The translations under genes and the position numbers were made by a program. Of a DNA stretch of 64,000 nt, positions 47,901 to 53,944 are shown in pieces. The stretch lies in the NCBI GenBank assembly GCA_025267735.1, contig CM046309.1, positions 55,496,319 through 55,560,318 on the forward strand, written 5' to 3'. The stretch is from Mactra quadrangularis (lineage: Eukaryota; Mollusca; Bivalvia; Venerida; Mactridae). A model generated the notes under the pieces. That model worked only from the letters and a program-made list of their open reading frames with translations, was not told the DNA's origin and did no database searches. Position 1 is the stretch's first letter; each line of letters starts with the position of its first letter.

Positions 47901-49026
47901 CCCCATGACCATGTGACTTAATTTCTCTGTCTATTCGCTAATTTCAAACAGAATGTGTCTACTCTAAGAGCAAACTGGTATATAATATAATACATACCAG
48001 CTCTTCACAAAATATGTGGACAAAAGCCTGCCATTGAGCTCAGCCGATGAACATTAAAATTTTGTCCATAATAAAAAACAAAGAGTCATCGGAACAAATT
48101 ACAAAATCAACTTTAATTGGTTAATCGACTGTTCAGTTATTTTACATTAAATACCTTTTATTATTGTAAAATTACATGCGGTAAGCTTAATCAATTTTTT
48201 TTTTTAATTTATTTGCTCAGGAACTTTTCCAAGGAGGGCACTGGTCAATTATTTCACACATATTTTCTATTATGCTCCTTGAAGCCCTCTGACTTGAATT
48301 ACGTGCATAAAATAACAGAGCTTGATCACTGTTTGTAATGAATTGTAATTTAAGCGTAATTATCACAACGGCCTCTTTAAACTGAAAAGGTCTATCGTCT
48401 TCAGTAAAAATGGCGACGATACGTGTTCTCGCTTAGTTTCAGAAATAGTAACATTGGCATGGCTGCCATAGTCTGTTCGAACCCCACCAGGGGCACTGCT
48501 AATTTATCTGCGAATACTTCACTTCACCCAGGTGTAAATGGGTACCTGCGAGGGTGGTATGATTCCGTTGCGCAAAAGTGTCGGTTGCACTAAGCGGAGT
48601 TAAGACTCCCCGGTGAGATTGAATGATAGATAGATAGATAGATGACCAGGGCTAATGCTGTGAAGTCGGTGAACGTGCGTAAGAATGAAACTTAGACTAT
48701 AAAATGCAATTACTTTAATAAATAGACCTTTTCCATCTCAAATTAAGTAGTTGGCAATTAAAATTCATAAAAAATCGCATAATTTGCAACAACAAAATTG
48801 ATGTACCTTCTTCAGCGTTTTTAAAATAATGTAAGTCAACCGAAAAAAAGTCCAAATCTTACCATGTTTCCGAGCTGGTCGGAGCTAAAGCTACTGTAAA
48901 TCCAAAATAGCTTCCTGGGTATGATGAACCATTTATGAATGTTGGATTATTTATATTGACATTAAATCCGGTAACTTGATAAACATGGTACACGAAACAA
49001 ATCCAATGATATCCATTCAATTTCAT
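26741..49026 (-). CDS. Integrin alpha subunit without an I domain, complete 21-exon gene
   Basis: Twenty-one coding exons (listed separately) join without any phase conflict into 3216 coding bases, 1071 residues plus stop. All internal boundaries are GT-AG. The product is the alpha half of an adhesion receptor that pairs with a beta subunit at the plasma membrane. Order: short N-terminal hydrophobic segment (1-20); seven-bladed propeller (about 21-500) with FG-GAP repeats and calcium loops at 328-336, 398-406 and 460-468; thigh and calf beta-sandwiches (about 500-970); one membrane helix (about 993-1013); GFFKR at 1017-1021; and a 50-residue tail. No I domain sits between blades 2 and 3. The blade-3 region (CAPKWY...GMCYEIP, LVMGSPG, WTGG) recalls the alpha4/alpha9 group, but the subclass is uncertain. 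No RxxR furin site was seen between the heavy and light halves. A second first exon lies head-to-head at 63236. Confidence 0.93.
27641..27760 (-). CDS. Integrin alpha exon 20, residues 976-1015, transmembrane
   Basis: Encodes WWIIVISVLIGLLLIALIVF, a single membrane helix, ending LWK. Splices directly to the GFFKR exon. Confidence 0.95.
27820..27871. mobile_element. Family B palindromic mini-element (CATTCTCG ends)
   Basis: CATTCTCGATCTAACGAGAA at the left faces GAGACGAGAATG at the right, within integrin intron 19. See the family B finding. Confidence 0.55.
27879..28052. repeat. 58-bp tandem repeat, three units
   Basis: CATGTTC recurs at 27879, 27937 and 27995 (exact 58-bp period). The units contain CGACTTTACAA and CTGATCATTGAAA. 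A single diverged unit lies in another intron at about 36861-36925. Confidence 0.9.
28056..28322 (-). mobile_element. tRNA-derived SINE (family S1)
   Basis: On the minus strand the head reads GGGCGTTACAGAGTGGATAC, then GTTGGTTCGAATC (B box). The body shares the TTTCTTTGAGCGAGAAG and CACCCAGGGTAAATGGGTA blocks with the S1 copies at 6.7, 48.5 and 63.6 kb. Confidence 0.75.
28366..28455 (-). CDS. Integrin alpha exon 19, residues 946-975
   Basis: 30 codons in phase 0 at both ends, forming the membrane-proximal part of calf-2. Confidence 0.88.
28797..28826 (+). repeat. Half copy of a family A terminus
   Basis: GTAGTGAATGGCAGAGGAGT followed by TCCAAAC resembles the right end of family A. It lies 25 bp from a family B element. 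Confidence 0.4.
28851..28929. mobile_element. Family B palindromic mini-element
   Basis: CATTCTCGTATCCAGAGGTT followed by ATCAAG faces CTTGATAACCTCTG ... CAAGAATG, with arms of about 28 bp around a 22-bp loop in integrin intron 18. Confidence 0.7.
28999..29118 (-). CDS. Integrin alpha exon 18, residues 906-945
   Basis: DCSKEECPLLQCVV matches the conserved C..xxC..xxxC of the calf-2 light-chain region. Donor GTAAAT after a Gly codon. Confidence 0.92.
29561..29622 (+). mobile_element. S2-type SINE 3' end only
   Basis: GCGCCGTAAAACCCAAACAA with an A-rich tail, preceded by about 30 bp of SINE-like sequence. AGCAAT occurs on both sides, as a possible short target duplication. Confidence 0.5.
29768..29908 (-). 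CDS. Integrin alpha exon 17, residues 859-905
   Basis: 47 codons in phase 0, with three clustered cysteines (CPGSCSFHC). It ends EVANIEKK, where proteolytically cut integrins usually carry a basic cleavage site. No RxxR is present. Confidence 0.88.
30400..30577 (-). CDS. Integrin alpha exon 16, residues 799-858
   Basis: Carries HIYELDNRGPST, a hallmark of integrin alpha calf-2. Donor GTAATA. Confidence 0.94.
31247..31409 (-). CDS. Integrin alpha exon 15, residues 745-799
   Basis: Phase 1 in, phase 2 out. It encodes a methionine-rich segment (TLMMMVKTMSIELD) ending HHVEAIFSG, which matches the calf-2 pattern. A second frame is open for the first 32 codons, but only this one joins both neighbours. 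Confidence 0.82.
31923..32268 (-). CDS. Integrin alpha exon 14, residues 630-745
   Basis: The longest exon (346 bp). It carries the CxxxxC pair (CPSNIC), LTLDVTITKTGDPSYG and the conserved CSFGNPM of the calf-1/calf-2 boundary. Donor GTGAGT. Confidence 0.93.
32642..32788 (-). CDS. Integrin alpha exon 13, residues 581-629
   Basis: 49 codons in phase 0. SDIEIEAEYSV follows the usual end of the thigh cysteine loop. Confidence 0.9.
33237..33390 (-). repeat. Perfect 77-bp tandem duplication
   Basis: 33237-33313 and 33314-33390 are identical by eye. The pair lies within integrin intron 12, downstream in gene order of exon 12. Confidence 0.97.
33690..33838 (-). CDS. Integrin alpha exon 12, residues 531-580
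   Basis: Thigh-domain strand pattern (LSVKITLDVG...ARIKFS...ALLCTEE). The plus-strand frame over 33469-33858 is its shadow. Confidence 0.9.
34434..34622 (-). CDS. Integrin alpha exon 11, residues 468-531
   Basis: LVIGSYLSDEIVVLQGQPV closes blade 7 and begins the thigh domain, with two conserved cysteines (ETCFEF, RFCSHL). Confidence 0.93.
35225..35410 (-). CDS. Integrin alpha exon 10, residues 406-468
   Basis: VIIGAPYEN ends blade 6 and GFGISMSS with DINSDGIN(D) forms the blade 7 calcium loop. The acceptor ATTCCAG was chosen over an earlier AG because it restores the DxNxDxxxD motif across the exon 9/10 junction. Confidence 0.94.
35939..36047 (-). CDS. Integrin alpha exon 9, residues 370-406
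   Basis: Blade 6: GRFGTAIGSLG and the calcium loop DINKDKYN(D). The last Asp is completed by exon 10. Confidence 0.94.
36645..36815 (-). CDS. Integrin alpha exon 8, residues 313-369
   Basis: Blade 5: NSYFGG, the calcium loop DVNNDGIDD (328-336), then LLVGAPLYSP. Phase 0 at both ends. Confidence 0.95.
37261..37344 (-). CDS. Integrin alpha exon 7, residues 285-312
   Basis: Short 84-bp exon in phase 0 at both ends, linking blade 4 to blade 5 (VLFFRSDYRR to LDENGQ). A large minisatellite begins about 25 bp upstream of its acceptor. Confidence 0.9.
37370..38272. repeat. 31-bp minisatellite with 37-bp variants, integrin intron 6
   Basis: Units of GATGACGTACCAGGTCAATG plus GCAAGTTGGAA alternate with variants carrying an extra ACATGT (GTACATGTACC). 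The pattern from about 37582 repeats at about 37910, a higher-order period of 328 bp. The unit length is not a multiple of three, which explains the similar peptides read in several frames. Confidence 0.95.
38579..38664 (-). CDS. Integrin alpha exon 6, residues 256-284
   Basis: Completes the SYLGFSTTSGKYF motif and carries FAFGAPRDELIGM of blade 4. Acceptor TTCAAG, donor GTAAGT. Confidence 0.92.
39138..39282 (-). CDS. Integrin alpha exon 5, residues 208-256
   Basis: Encodes LVMGSPG and WTGGFVDIYG of blade 3, then the start of blade 4. Ends in phase 1 with donor GTAAAT. Confidence 0.93.
39672..39957. mobile_element. Foldback MITE in integrin intron 4
   Basis: TGTAAAGTTTGACCCCGATC at 39717 onward is matched by the reverse complement of GATCGAGGTCAAACTTTATG near 39917-39936. 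The homology extends outward through ACACGGACAAGTT and its counterpart near 39945-39957. No coding sequence. Confidence 0.7.
40239..40448 (-). CDS. Integrin alpha exon 4, residues 138-207
   Basis: Encodes CAPKWY and the cysteine pair ending GMCYE, followed by YAFAGLGASIHYAE of blade 3. The absence of an I domain is visible here. Confidence 0.94.
40548..40770 (+). mobile_element. S2-type SINE
   Basis: GGTACAGGTTCGAATCCCTC is the B-box end of a tRNA-like head. It is followed by a CGGCGGTTATACCCAACC block and the tail ACGGCGTTAAACACAAAAAG. Lies in integrin intron 3. Confidence 0.7.
41055..41176 (-). CDS. Integrin alpha exon 3, residues 97-137
   Basis: Blade 2, with the DNSWLGGSLEV equivalent of the usual WLG motif. 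Donor GTAAGT and acceptor TTTTAG. Six kilobases of intron separate it from exon 2. Confidence 0.92.
41227..41280 (-). mobile_element. Truncated SINE insertion with 12-bp target duplication
   Basis: A 54-bp minus-strand SINE 3' end (tail GTTTGTTTGGGTTTTACGGC on the plus strand) is flanked by identical CAATAGCTATGT at 41215-41226 and 41281-41292. This reads as a 5'-truncated retroposition event. Confidence 0.85.
41399..41771. mobile_element. Family A element, best copy, 9-bp target duplication
   Basis: 373 bp, with about 48-bp terminal inverted repeats beginning CATTCGGAAC(T/G)ACCTCGGCGAT and continuing to ACACCTCGGATATCA. Identical CATGCAAAG flanks lie at 41390-41398 and 41772-41780. There is no coding sequence. 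The 9-bp duplication fits Mutator-like elements best. Assignment is tentative. Confidence 0.88.
41981..45226 (+). CDS. LINE polyprotein: endonuclease and reverse transcriptase
   Basis: An intact 1081-residue frame, antisense within integrin intron 2. The N-terminal 120 residues include CGDIHPCPGP (87-96), resembling the 2A-like motif found in some LINEs. The AP-type endonuclease spans about 120-335: N127 in HINTRS, E154 in ITETWL, D258 in LLGDFN and SDH at 324-326. The reverse transcriptase spans about 560-870: FLDLQKAFD (696-704), GVPQGSILGPLLF near 754-766 and YADD (786-789). The layout and motifs fit the CR1/L2 group. There are no stops or frameshifts, so the copy may be recent. The usual separate ORF1 was not found upstream. 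The 5' end may be truncated. Confidence 0.93.
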   Translation: MNLINICSILLIVSIQLKTWNEDTEFSEHYPTHIFRRHHATNTISAGQLNLYQTFTSFHHVTDNNKKKSLFQRHSRASIVPLWLMLCGDIHPCPGPTDTRGDNSHQSKHCDEYKVFNKKGLHFIHINTRSLLPKIHEIRLLAKSTRAAVICITETWLDNDVYDTELHVNNYILQRKDRNRHGGGVCLYIRSDISFNLCTNMDNNDLESIFVDILIPKSKPLLCGVLYRPPTLNNFYELLESVLNFRSSFDVETILLGDFNTNVLSKTTCTLFNSFKRLCDFFSFTQIIENFTRITVNSSTLIDLILVSDCNKISQSGVLNLNISDHLATYCTRKITKDFIGKHNTVNIRSLKHYDQKRFEQLLLNTDWSSILLCDNVVDAWTNFKSVFISVLDNIAPLREICIKQRSEAWITSDILDSIKDRNNAFHNFKQNQTEENYSIFKKIRNKTQSLIMSAKKSHFNDKLEDNKNNPKSLWQSLKELGLPSKKSKTCASKISLNIDGEICSDGLKIAEKFNLFYTTVASKLVEKLPNCINKYGSKGVRPGSFSFSIVSENKVFKYLQQLSKNKATGLDGIPAKFIKDGASIIASPLAHIVNLSIIQGVVPDELKSARVVPLYKKGNKTEVGNYRPVSILCVLSKILERVIYDQMEEYLINKSLMYSMQSGFRRGYSTDTCLMYLTDFIKFELDKGNMVGMVFLDLQKAFDTVDHVILLMKLKAIGLSNDALNWFHSYLNSRTQLVDISGIFSSQRKVTCGVPQGSILGPLLFLIYVNDMVSCIQNSNKLLLYADDSGILVSGKNLSEIENTLSSELKSVSEWLVCNKLSLHLGKTESILFGSKPKLSSQPDLNICCNGQSIKPAKSVKYLGAFLDQCLSGEQMANACIKKANSKLKFLYRKSKFLTDYTKKLIIMSLIQCHFDYACSFWYLSLTKTLQTRLQSTQNKLIRFIFNLSATSHINKDHFKNLNWLPVSDRVDQIILTHVFKIKNCIAPEYLNTHFQPVFEVHNYHTRFRVTLSQNHVNSLCQLNYTDCFTIPKVKTMGQKSFAYRGCKLWNSLPQNIRHACNVKLFKSNVKKNMLEHCKF
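41981..45848 (+). mobile_element. CR1-group LINE insertion
   Basis: The element includes the polyprotein frame and a 0.6-kb 3' untranslated region ending GAAATAAAATTATTATTATT (tail to 45848). The (TTA)n tail without a long poly(A) suits CR1/L2-like LINEs. The 5' boundary was not determined. It may begin as early as about 41790. Confidence 0.85.
46117..46615. mobile_element. Tc1/mariner-like MITE
   Basis: Ends CAGTGCCCTCCAAAAGT (left) and TACTTTTGGAGGGCACTA (right) are inverted and flanked by TA on both sides, as expected for Tc1/mariner. 499 bp, no transposase frame, in integrin intron 1... intron 2 interval between exons 3 and 2. Confidence 0.9.
46798..47135. repeat. TTGGTTATCTAT-type 12-bp repeat
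   Basis: Degenerate repetition of TTGGTTATCTAT and TCGGTTATCCAT units. The hydrophobic open frame 46771-47130 is a read-through of this repeat. Confidence 0.8.
47219..47281. mobile_element. 62-bp foldback, copy near integrin exon 2
   Basis: GAACTACTTTTTGGTA...GATAATAAACAAGCAGTTC resembles the element at 50292-50353 (ends AGAACTACTTTTTT and AAAAAGTAGTTCT). A further copy is at 60002-60066. Confidence 0.55.
47312..47436 (-). CDS. Integrin alpha exon 2, residues 55-97
   Basis: Encodes ILVGAPR..., the end of blade 1, with the conserved GAPR. Acceptor CCCACAG and donor GTAAGT, with both borders inside codons. The acceptor lies about 11 bp from a 37-bp minisatellite. Confidence 0.92.
47447..47903. 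repeat. 37-bp minisatellite abutting integrin exon 2
   Basis: About twelve units of AACAATACTCTAAACCGACT followed by TAGTTGGGGTAGTATTT, exact 37-bp period (ACAATA at 47455, 47492 and so on). The array begins about 11 bp from the splice acceptor of exon 2 on the minus strand. Confidence 0.95.
48472..48720 (+). mobile_element. SINE S1 copy with GATA microsatellite and 3' extension
   Basis: TCGAACCCCACCAGGGGCAC, then CACCCAGGTGTAAATGGGTA, (GATA)n at 48631-48645 and CGGTGAACGTGCGTAAGAAT. The tRNA head is deleted. Compare 6521-6895. Confidence 0.75.
48863..49026 (-). CDS. Integrin alpha exon 1 (coding), residues 1-55
   Basis: Starts at the ATG at 49024-49026 and ends in a split Trp codon before GTAAG. 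It encodes a short hydrophobic N-terminus (WICFVYHVYQV) and FNVN...GSYFGFTVAL, the canonical start of blade 1. A TTGCAG acceptor lies five bases before the ATG, which suggests a non-coding exon further upstream. The signal peptide is weaker than usual. Confidence 0.88.
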
Positions 49027-49224
49027 GACGACTGCAAGATGCAAGACAATATGACTTTTAAAACAAAAATTTATACAGAAAGTGCTAACTTCCGTTCTTT
49101 GGTGTTTAAATTGTGAATGTAGCTTGGAAAACTATTGTTGAAGACCCTGGGACAATGCTTGTATTATCTATGTACTTGTATAAGTATCATTGTGTATATT
49201 GTGAAGAGTATGCGTATTGAGGTG

Positions 49225-49640
49225 TAGCTTGCTCACTATGGCTTGAGACATTGTATTCCATTTTAAATCATTTATAGTGAGTTCACATTGGCTGAGACAA
49301 TGTATACCATTTTTAATCATTTATAGTTAGTTCACATTGGCTGAGACAATGTATTCCATTTTAAATCATTTATAGTTAGTTCACATTGGCTGAGACAATG
49401 TATACCATTTTTAATCATTTATAGTTAGTTCACATTGGCTTTGACAATGTATTCTATTTTAATCATTTATAGTTAGTTCACATTGGCTTAGACAATGTAT
49501 TCCATTTTTAATCATTTATAGTTAGTTCACATTGGCTGAGACAATGTATACCATTTTTAATCATTTATAGTTAGTTCACATTCGGACTTAAAACAATGTT
49601 TTCCATCTTGAATTATTTATTGCTTGTTCACATTGACTTA
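49225..49640. repeat. 49-bp minisatellite, left arm
   Basis: About eight units of GACAATGTATACCATTTTTA followed by ATCATTTATAGTTAGTTCACATTGGCTGA. The inverted counterpart at 60690-61440 has more copies. Confidence 0.9.
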
Positions 49641-50291
49641 AGACGATATATACCATTTTAGCAATATAATGTTTTGCTTCAAACAAGTTATTTGATTTGA
49701 TTATCATAAAAGTGCAAGAAACCGAGATCTGTGTTCTATACAAAGACGATGAAAACAAGTTTGTGAGCATATTGTTTAGGTCTTTGAACTATTCCTTACG
49801 GACATAGTGCTAGCAAGCATTTCATCCACTGGTACTCTTCTTACATCAAATGTAATACATATGTGATATCAAATCGAGGGTACCAGGGGAACAGCGCTAT
49901 CTAGAGATATCGTATTGGAATTTGGACACTAAGCAAAGCGTTTCACATGTAAAGCTAGTTGTAATGAATTACATTTGTACATGTATTCGATGACGTTTGA
50001 TTTTATTTGGTCTACTTTAGGATTAAGGATCAATCAGTTCAGTTACCAGGGCAACAGAGTACTGATACATGTTTAGTTTCCGCAATAAGAACTACTTTCA
50101 GAGATTGTGATGCAAACAAGATGGCGGCCATTATGATGTTATCGGTTGGATTTCATTATTGATTTTATGTTATAAAAATCCATCCATGTGTAGATATGAG
50201 TACTGCTTTACTTTAAAATAAATTTTCTCTTCTTAATTTCACAAGTGTACATGCAAGCAAAATTCAAGTAACAAGTTCAGTTAGTTTATTA

Positions 50292-50353
50292 GAACTACTT
50301 TTTTGGTATTCATATTACTATTTCAGCGTCAAGTGGTGATAAAAAGTAGTTCT
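50292..50353. mobile_element. 62-bp foldback, left arm copy
   Basis: Ends AGAACTACTTTTTT and AAAAAGTAGTTCT are inverted. Related to 47219-47281 and 60002-60066. Confidence 0.6.
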
Positions 50354-50643
50354 TTGTATACATAGAGGCTAGATCAGCTGTCAGCGAGATTTCTAAAGTG
50401 GGATTACATTAAAGGTAATACATGTAGTGTAATCGTTCCTTTACGACCCCTTGATCGTTAATACCATAAACAGTCAAGTATTTCCGAGACGACTCATCAT
50501 TATAAACAGATCTTAATGTAAAGATTAAAGATGCATGCACTTGAATAGTACATTGAGATTAACATATATAGAGATAGCTATTGTTTTCACGTGTAAGTTA
50601 TTCACTTAAGTCTGACCGTTTGTATATACATGTGTAAGGAAGG

Positions 50644-50906
50644 GTCGGTAATGCAGATGGTAGCGCGCCGGGATTTCGAGTCTCGTGTCCCGAAGGGGGA
50701 ACAGGTTCGAATCCCATCCGGCGAGGTTAAACCTTTCTATAAAAATTTGACAATGTCATTTTACCTCTATGAATAAGGCTTCTGGAGATATTTTCGTTTT
50801 TGTGGAAGGGTTGTTGAGTACTTGTTAAAGACAAGGTTCCAGTAAAACTATGTTAGGTGCGCTGGACGCTGTAAAAACCTATTTTTTTTACACAGCGTTA
50901 AACCAA
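50644..50906 (+). mobile_element. tRNA-derived SINE (family S3), left arm
   Basis: The head GGTAATGCAGATGGTAGCGC (A box) is followed by GGTTCGAATCCCATCCGG (B box). The body runs to CTGGACGCTGTAAAAACC and a T-rich/ACAGCGTTAAACC end. Too long and too poorly paired for a functional tRNA. The inverted copy lies at 59510-59737. Confidence 0.75.
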
Positions 50907-51393
50907 GTATATAAAAACATGATAGGAGAGCTTGTCTGTACCGGTACCAATCCGTGACAAAAATATACATGTATATGAATAATCATAAGGTACATGCATA
51001 TGTATATTACTCTGAAAATGTAAGTTTTTACTCAAGTTCAATTAATAACCTTTTTACGGATATTTTATTTCACAGGTTTTACATTTACACTTATAGTTTA
51101 GTCTTTGTTCCTTTGAATGACACCAACATCTTTTGCATAATAATTAAGGCCAATAATAAATTCATAGGCTGATTTCAAACATCATAATCAATGCCAGGTT
51201 TGTTCAGTCGACAGGAAGGTATTCAAACTGATGAAAATTTATATAAGTGTCATTTTATGGCGTTATATGGAGTTAACATTGGTATATCCACTAAAGTACC
51301 AGAAATCTATCGATAATGATCGTATTGTTCAAACCGGTGCAAACTGTGTGTGCGTGGTTTTTTTTTTTTTTTGCTTTAGTGTTTGCGGTTTTC

Positions 51394-51571
51394 CAAGAGG
51401 GTTTGATCAATTTTTTCCAAAGAAGGGTTTGTAAATGTACCAAAATAACACTTTAGATATCAATTATCATTATAATATCTGGCACTCAATATAATATCTG
51501 GTCTTGTTATTTCATTGCCAAACACAAATGATGAAGATGTGAAAACTATTCTCAATTATTTGTAAAAAAGT
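51394..51571. other. Start of the inverted-duplication spacer
   Basis: Homology between the arms stops here. No gene is visible. The frame 51231-51434 overlaps the arm end and resembles the minus-strand frame at 55834-56127 only because both read the duplicated DNA. Confidence 0.5.
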
Positions 51572-52150
51572 AAATTTGTTTTATTTCAAAGCCAGAAAGT
51601 ATTTGCAACAAAACGGAAACAATTGATTTCCTGTTCCAAATTCGAGATAATATCAATTTGTTGGATTTAAACTGTATATAAAATTAGTATTAGCATTTCC
51701 AAAAATGCTTGAAATCGCTGTTTAGCCGTGTTTCTCAGCGTATCAAACCGTCCCAAGTCTATTTATAGAATACAAGAATTAGCGTGCCCTGGTAAAGATA
51801 TGTAAAACCATTGATTTAGATTCGCCCAGCAGTAGGGAAGGTAGGTTTGCATTTGTTCAACAAAAGCGAGTTTTAAAATGAAAAACACATTTTACAATTA
51901 GCTATGCATATTTTTTTGGTGTTATATTGCAACTTTCTTGAAACCGGTACTGATTCATGCATTAATAATGGTATTTTCTGGTTATACAAACAGATAACCC
52001 GACAAAACATGGCGTCGACGAGTCCATACACGCACCCCTATTGTGACTGTTCGACGTCCATTTTTTCATCATGTGACCTCAAATGCATCGTTCTGATTGG
52101 CTTTAGGCAACCGGTGTCGACACAAAAATGCTCAAATCTTGATAATTGTT

Positions 52151-52176
52151 ATTATCGCTGCCTAGGCAGCGATAAT
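52151..52176. repeat. Perfect 26-bp palindrome
   Basis: Self-complementary sequence centred on CCTAGG with half-site ATTATCGCTGCCT. It directly abuts the family B element. Confidence 0.95.
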
Positions 52177-52255
52177 CATTCTCGTACCCCGAGGTTATCG
52201 AGATTCTCAATCTAGCCAGTATCGAGAATCTTACTAGGCTCTGGGAACGAGAATG
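52177..52255. mobile_element. Family B palindromic mini-element
   Basis: CATTCTCGTACCCCGAGGTT followed by ATCGAGATTCTC faces GAGAATCTTACTAGGCTCTG and GAACGAGAATG. Confidence 0.65.
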
Positions 52256-52559
52256 ATATAAAATGTAAGGCCGCTGGTTCGTGAATGCTGAACTTTTCTG
52301 TTGACAGGGAGATAAGGCGGTAAAAACTTGCTACATGTTCTTTTGAGGTTCAGAGTTTGGTTCCTGGATGGGACGTTTATTATTTTGTTCTAACAAATAT
52401 TATTTATATTTTCAGAGGTGTCATATTTTTACAAATACATTGTATTACGTATGTTACATGTTGACAGACAAGGTGGTACATGGCGTTTACTAGGATCAGA
52501 AATATATACTCATAGACAGGTAATTATAATACGCTAGTACCAGTATTTTCATGTAGGGC

Positions 52560-52665
52560 AGTTGTCAGTCACTGACAAATGTGTGTGCCTAATAGTTGGT
52601 TAACAGCTAAATCCAGAAATTTAGCCTTTCCAGAACAAGTGAGTAGATTGACTTACAAATAACAC
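52560..52665 (+). mobile_element. S2 SINE body fragment
   Basis: GTCAGTCACTGACAAATG, AATAGTTGGTTAACAGCTAA and AGTAGATTGACTTAC are the S2 body strings. Head and tail are missing. Confidence 0.6.
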
Positions 52666-53309
52666 GGATAAATACTTATATATGTAAGTTAAATTTACGT
52701 TAATTTTCTTATAATTCATAATTCTTCTCACTGACCGGAGCCAAATTGTTGATAACATGTAAATATTTTTATTTTATTTAAAGAAATGTTTATAAATTTT
52801 CGCGACTAAGGGACATAACAACGACGGACGATTGAGCAAGTTATTATCGTCTTATCTCCCCTGTTAACAGAAAAGTTTAGCATTCACGAACAAGGGGGCA
52901 TTACATTTTATATACAGTTTAATACAAATATGATAATCCAACACATTGATATTATCTCGAATTTGCAACAGGAAATTAATTTTTTCCGCTTTGTTGCAAA
53001 TACTTGCTGGCTTTTGAAATAAAACAAATATACAATATAACAAAGCGGAAATTTATGGGGTCTATATAAAACCCCTGTTGAGGGGTATTATCTACTTAAG
53101 CTTGGATTGACCTTATCTTAATTGATATATCAATATATATAATACCCAAACCCCAGTGCAGTATGATATGAACCTTTATATATATACAGCCTTTTGAATG
53201 TAAAAAAGGTATTGTATGTGGCAATCGCTGGCCTAGGCAGCTAGCCTATATATAGAGAGGCATCCCGCCAAAATACTAGTTACCCATGAATAAAGTAAAA
53301 TCCATGCAT

Positions 53310-53800
53310 ACCGGAGTACCATTTCATGGGTACAGCATTTTCGAAGGAGTCCCAAAACTCAAGCCAGCGTAAGCGGTCACCACTAAAAGACCTAATTTAG
53401 GCAGTTTAACGGACTCGACAGATACACGTGTAGAATCCCGACGACTCTGTAAGAATTCTCGTTGTAATTCCATGTATGATTCACTCCTTTCGTCTTGATG
53501 TTTGAAGAACTCTTGTTGCATCTTCATCTGGTAGTCACACATATTTTCTAAAGCGCGAACACTTAATTCTGACTTGAATACACTTTTCTCAGGTTTAGAC
53601 TGGCCACCGACAAGGCCTGCTCGGTGATAACAGAATCTTCATCCAGTATTTTTTTCTGTGAGATCATTATCTGAATCTCCCAAAGCGTGGCTAATTTTTC
53701 AGACTGAGAATCGAGCTTTTTAACATATGTATTAATTTTTAACACCATTTTTAAGCACCACTGGTTCGCACACTCTTGCTATACTTCAAATTTGATTGAG
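53310..53800 (-). pseudogene. BEL/Pao-type gag remnant
   Basis: Two adjacent minus-strand frames (53563-53748 and 53324-53542) hold coiled, charged gag-like sequence. The second contains VESVKLPKLGL, and just after it another frame reads RLRWLEFWDSFENAV, both characteristic of BEL/Pao gag. The reading frame changes between them and an upstream methionine is also out of frame, so the copy is broken. It is the 5' part of an LTR retrotransposon. No protease, reverse transcriptase or integrase follows. Confidence 0.75.
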
Positions 53801-53890
53801 CCATTGTAGGCTTTCAGAACAGAATTTCACAAAATCTAGACGTAAATCCAAATTCCACGTTTAAATACGAAACACTCAATTTTTAGCGAA

Positions 53891-53911
53891 ATCCTGTCCC
53901 GGGTTCCGGCG
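53891..53911 (-). promoter_or_regulatory. tRNA primer-binding site of the LTR remnant
   Basis: On the minus strand TGGCGCCGGAACCCGGGA is the exact complement of a tRNA 3' end finishing in CCA. It lies about 140 bp before the gag-like frame, as in LTR retrotransposons. The LTR that should precede it is missing or reduced to a few bases. Confidence 0.75.
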
Positions 53912-53944
53912 CCAATTTTTCTGTGTGGTGGAGTTCGATAAAAT

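Larger units (their letters stand above)
48229..51393. repeat. Left arm of the large inverted duplication
   Basis: Homologous in inverted orientation to 55871-64000. Matches include the region of exon 1, the CATTGTCTCAGCCAATGTG repeats, the tRNA-like S3 element and, at the inner end, GTTTGCGGTTTT. The left arm is the shorter version because three insertions lie in the right arm. The homology reaches the window end, so the true outer limit is unknown. Confidence 0.92.
51685..52255. mobile_element. 571-bp insertion splitting the left foldback arm
   Basis: Flanked by identical ATATAAAAT at 51676-51684 and 52256-52264. The right foldback arm shows the uninterrupted junction. Its right edge coincides with the end of a family B palindrome (52177-52255). 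The left edge does not match a family B end. Confidence 0.75.
51572..53031. mobile_element. Large foldback element, about 210-bp arms, with nested insertion
   Basis: AATTTGTTTTATTTCAAAGC at the left faces its reverse complement at the right end. The arms share TATTTGCAACAAAACGGAAA and CTGTATATAAAATGTAA, then CGTGAATGCTGAACTTTTCT and GGGAGATAAG. The left arm is split by a 571-bp insertion (51685-52255). No coding sequence was recognised in the interior. Confidence 0.82.
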
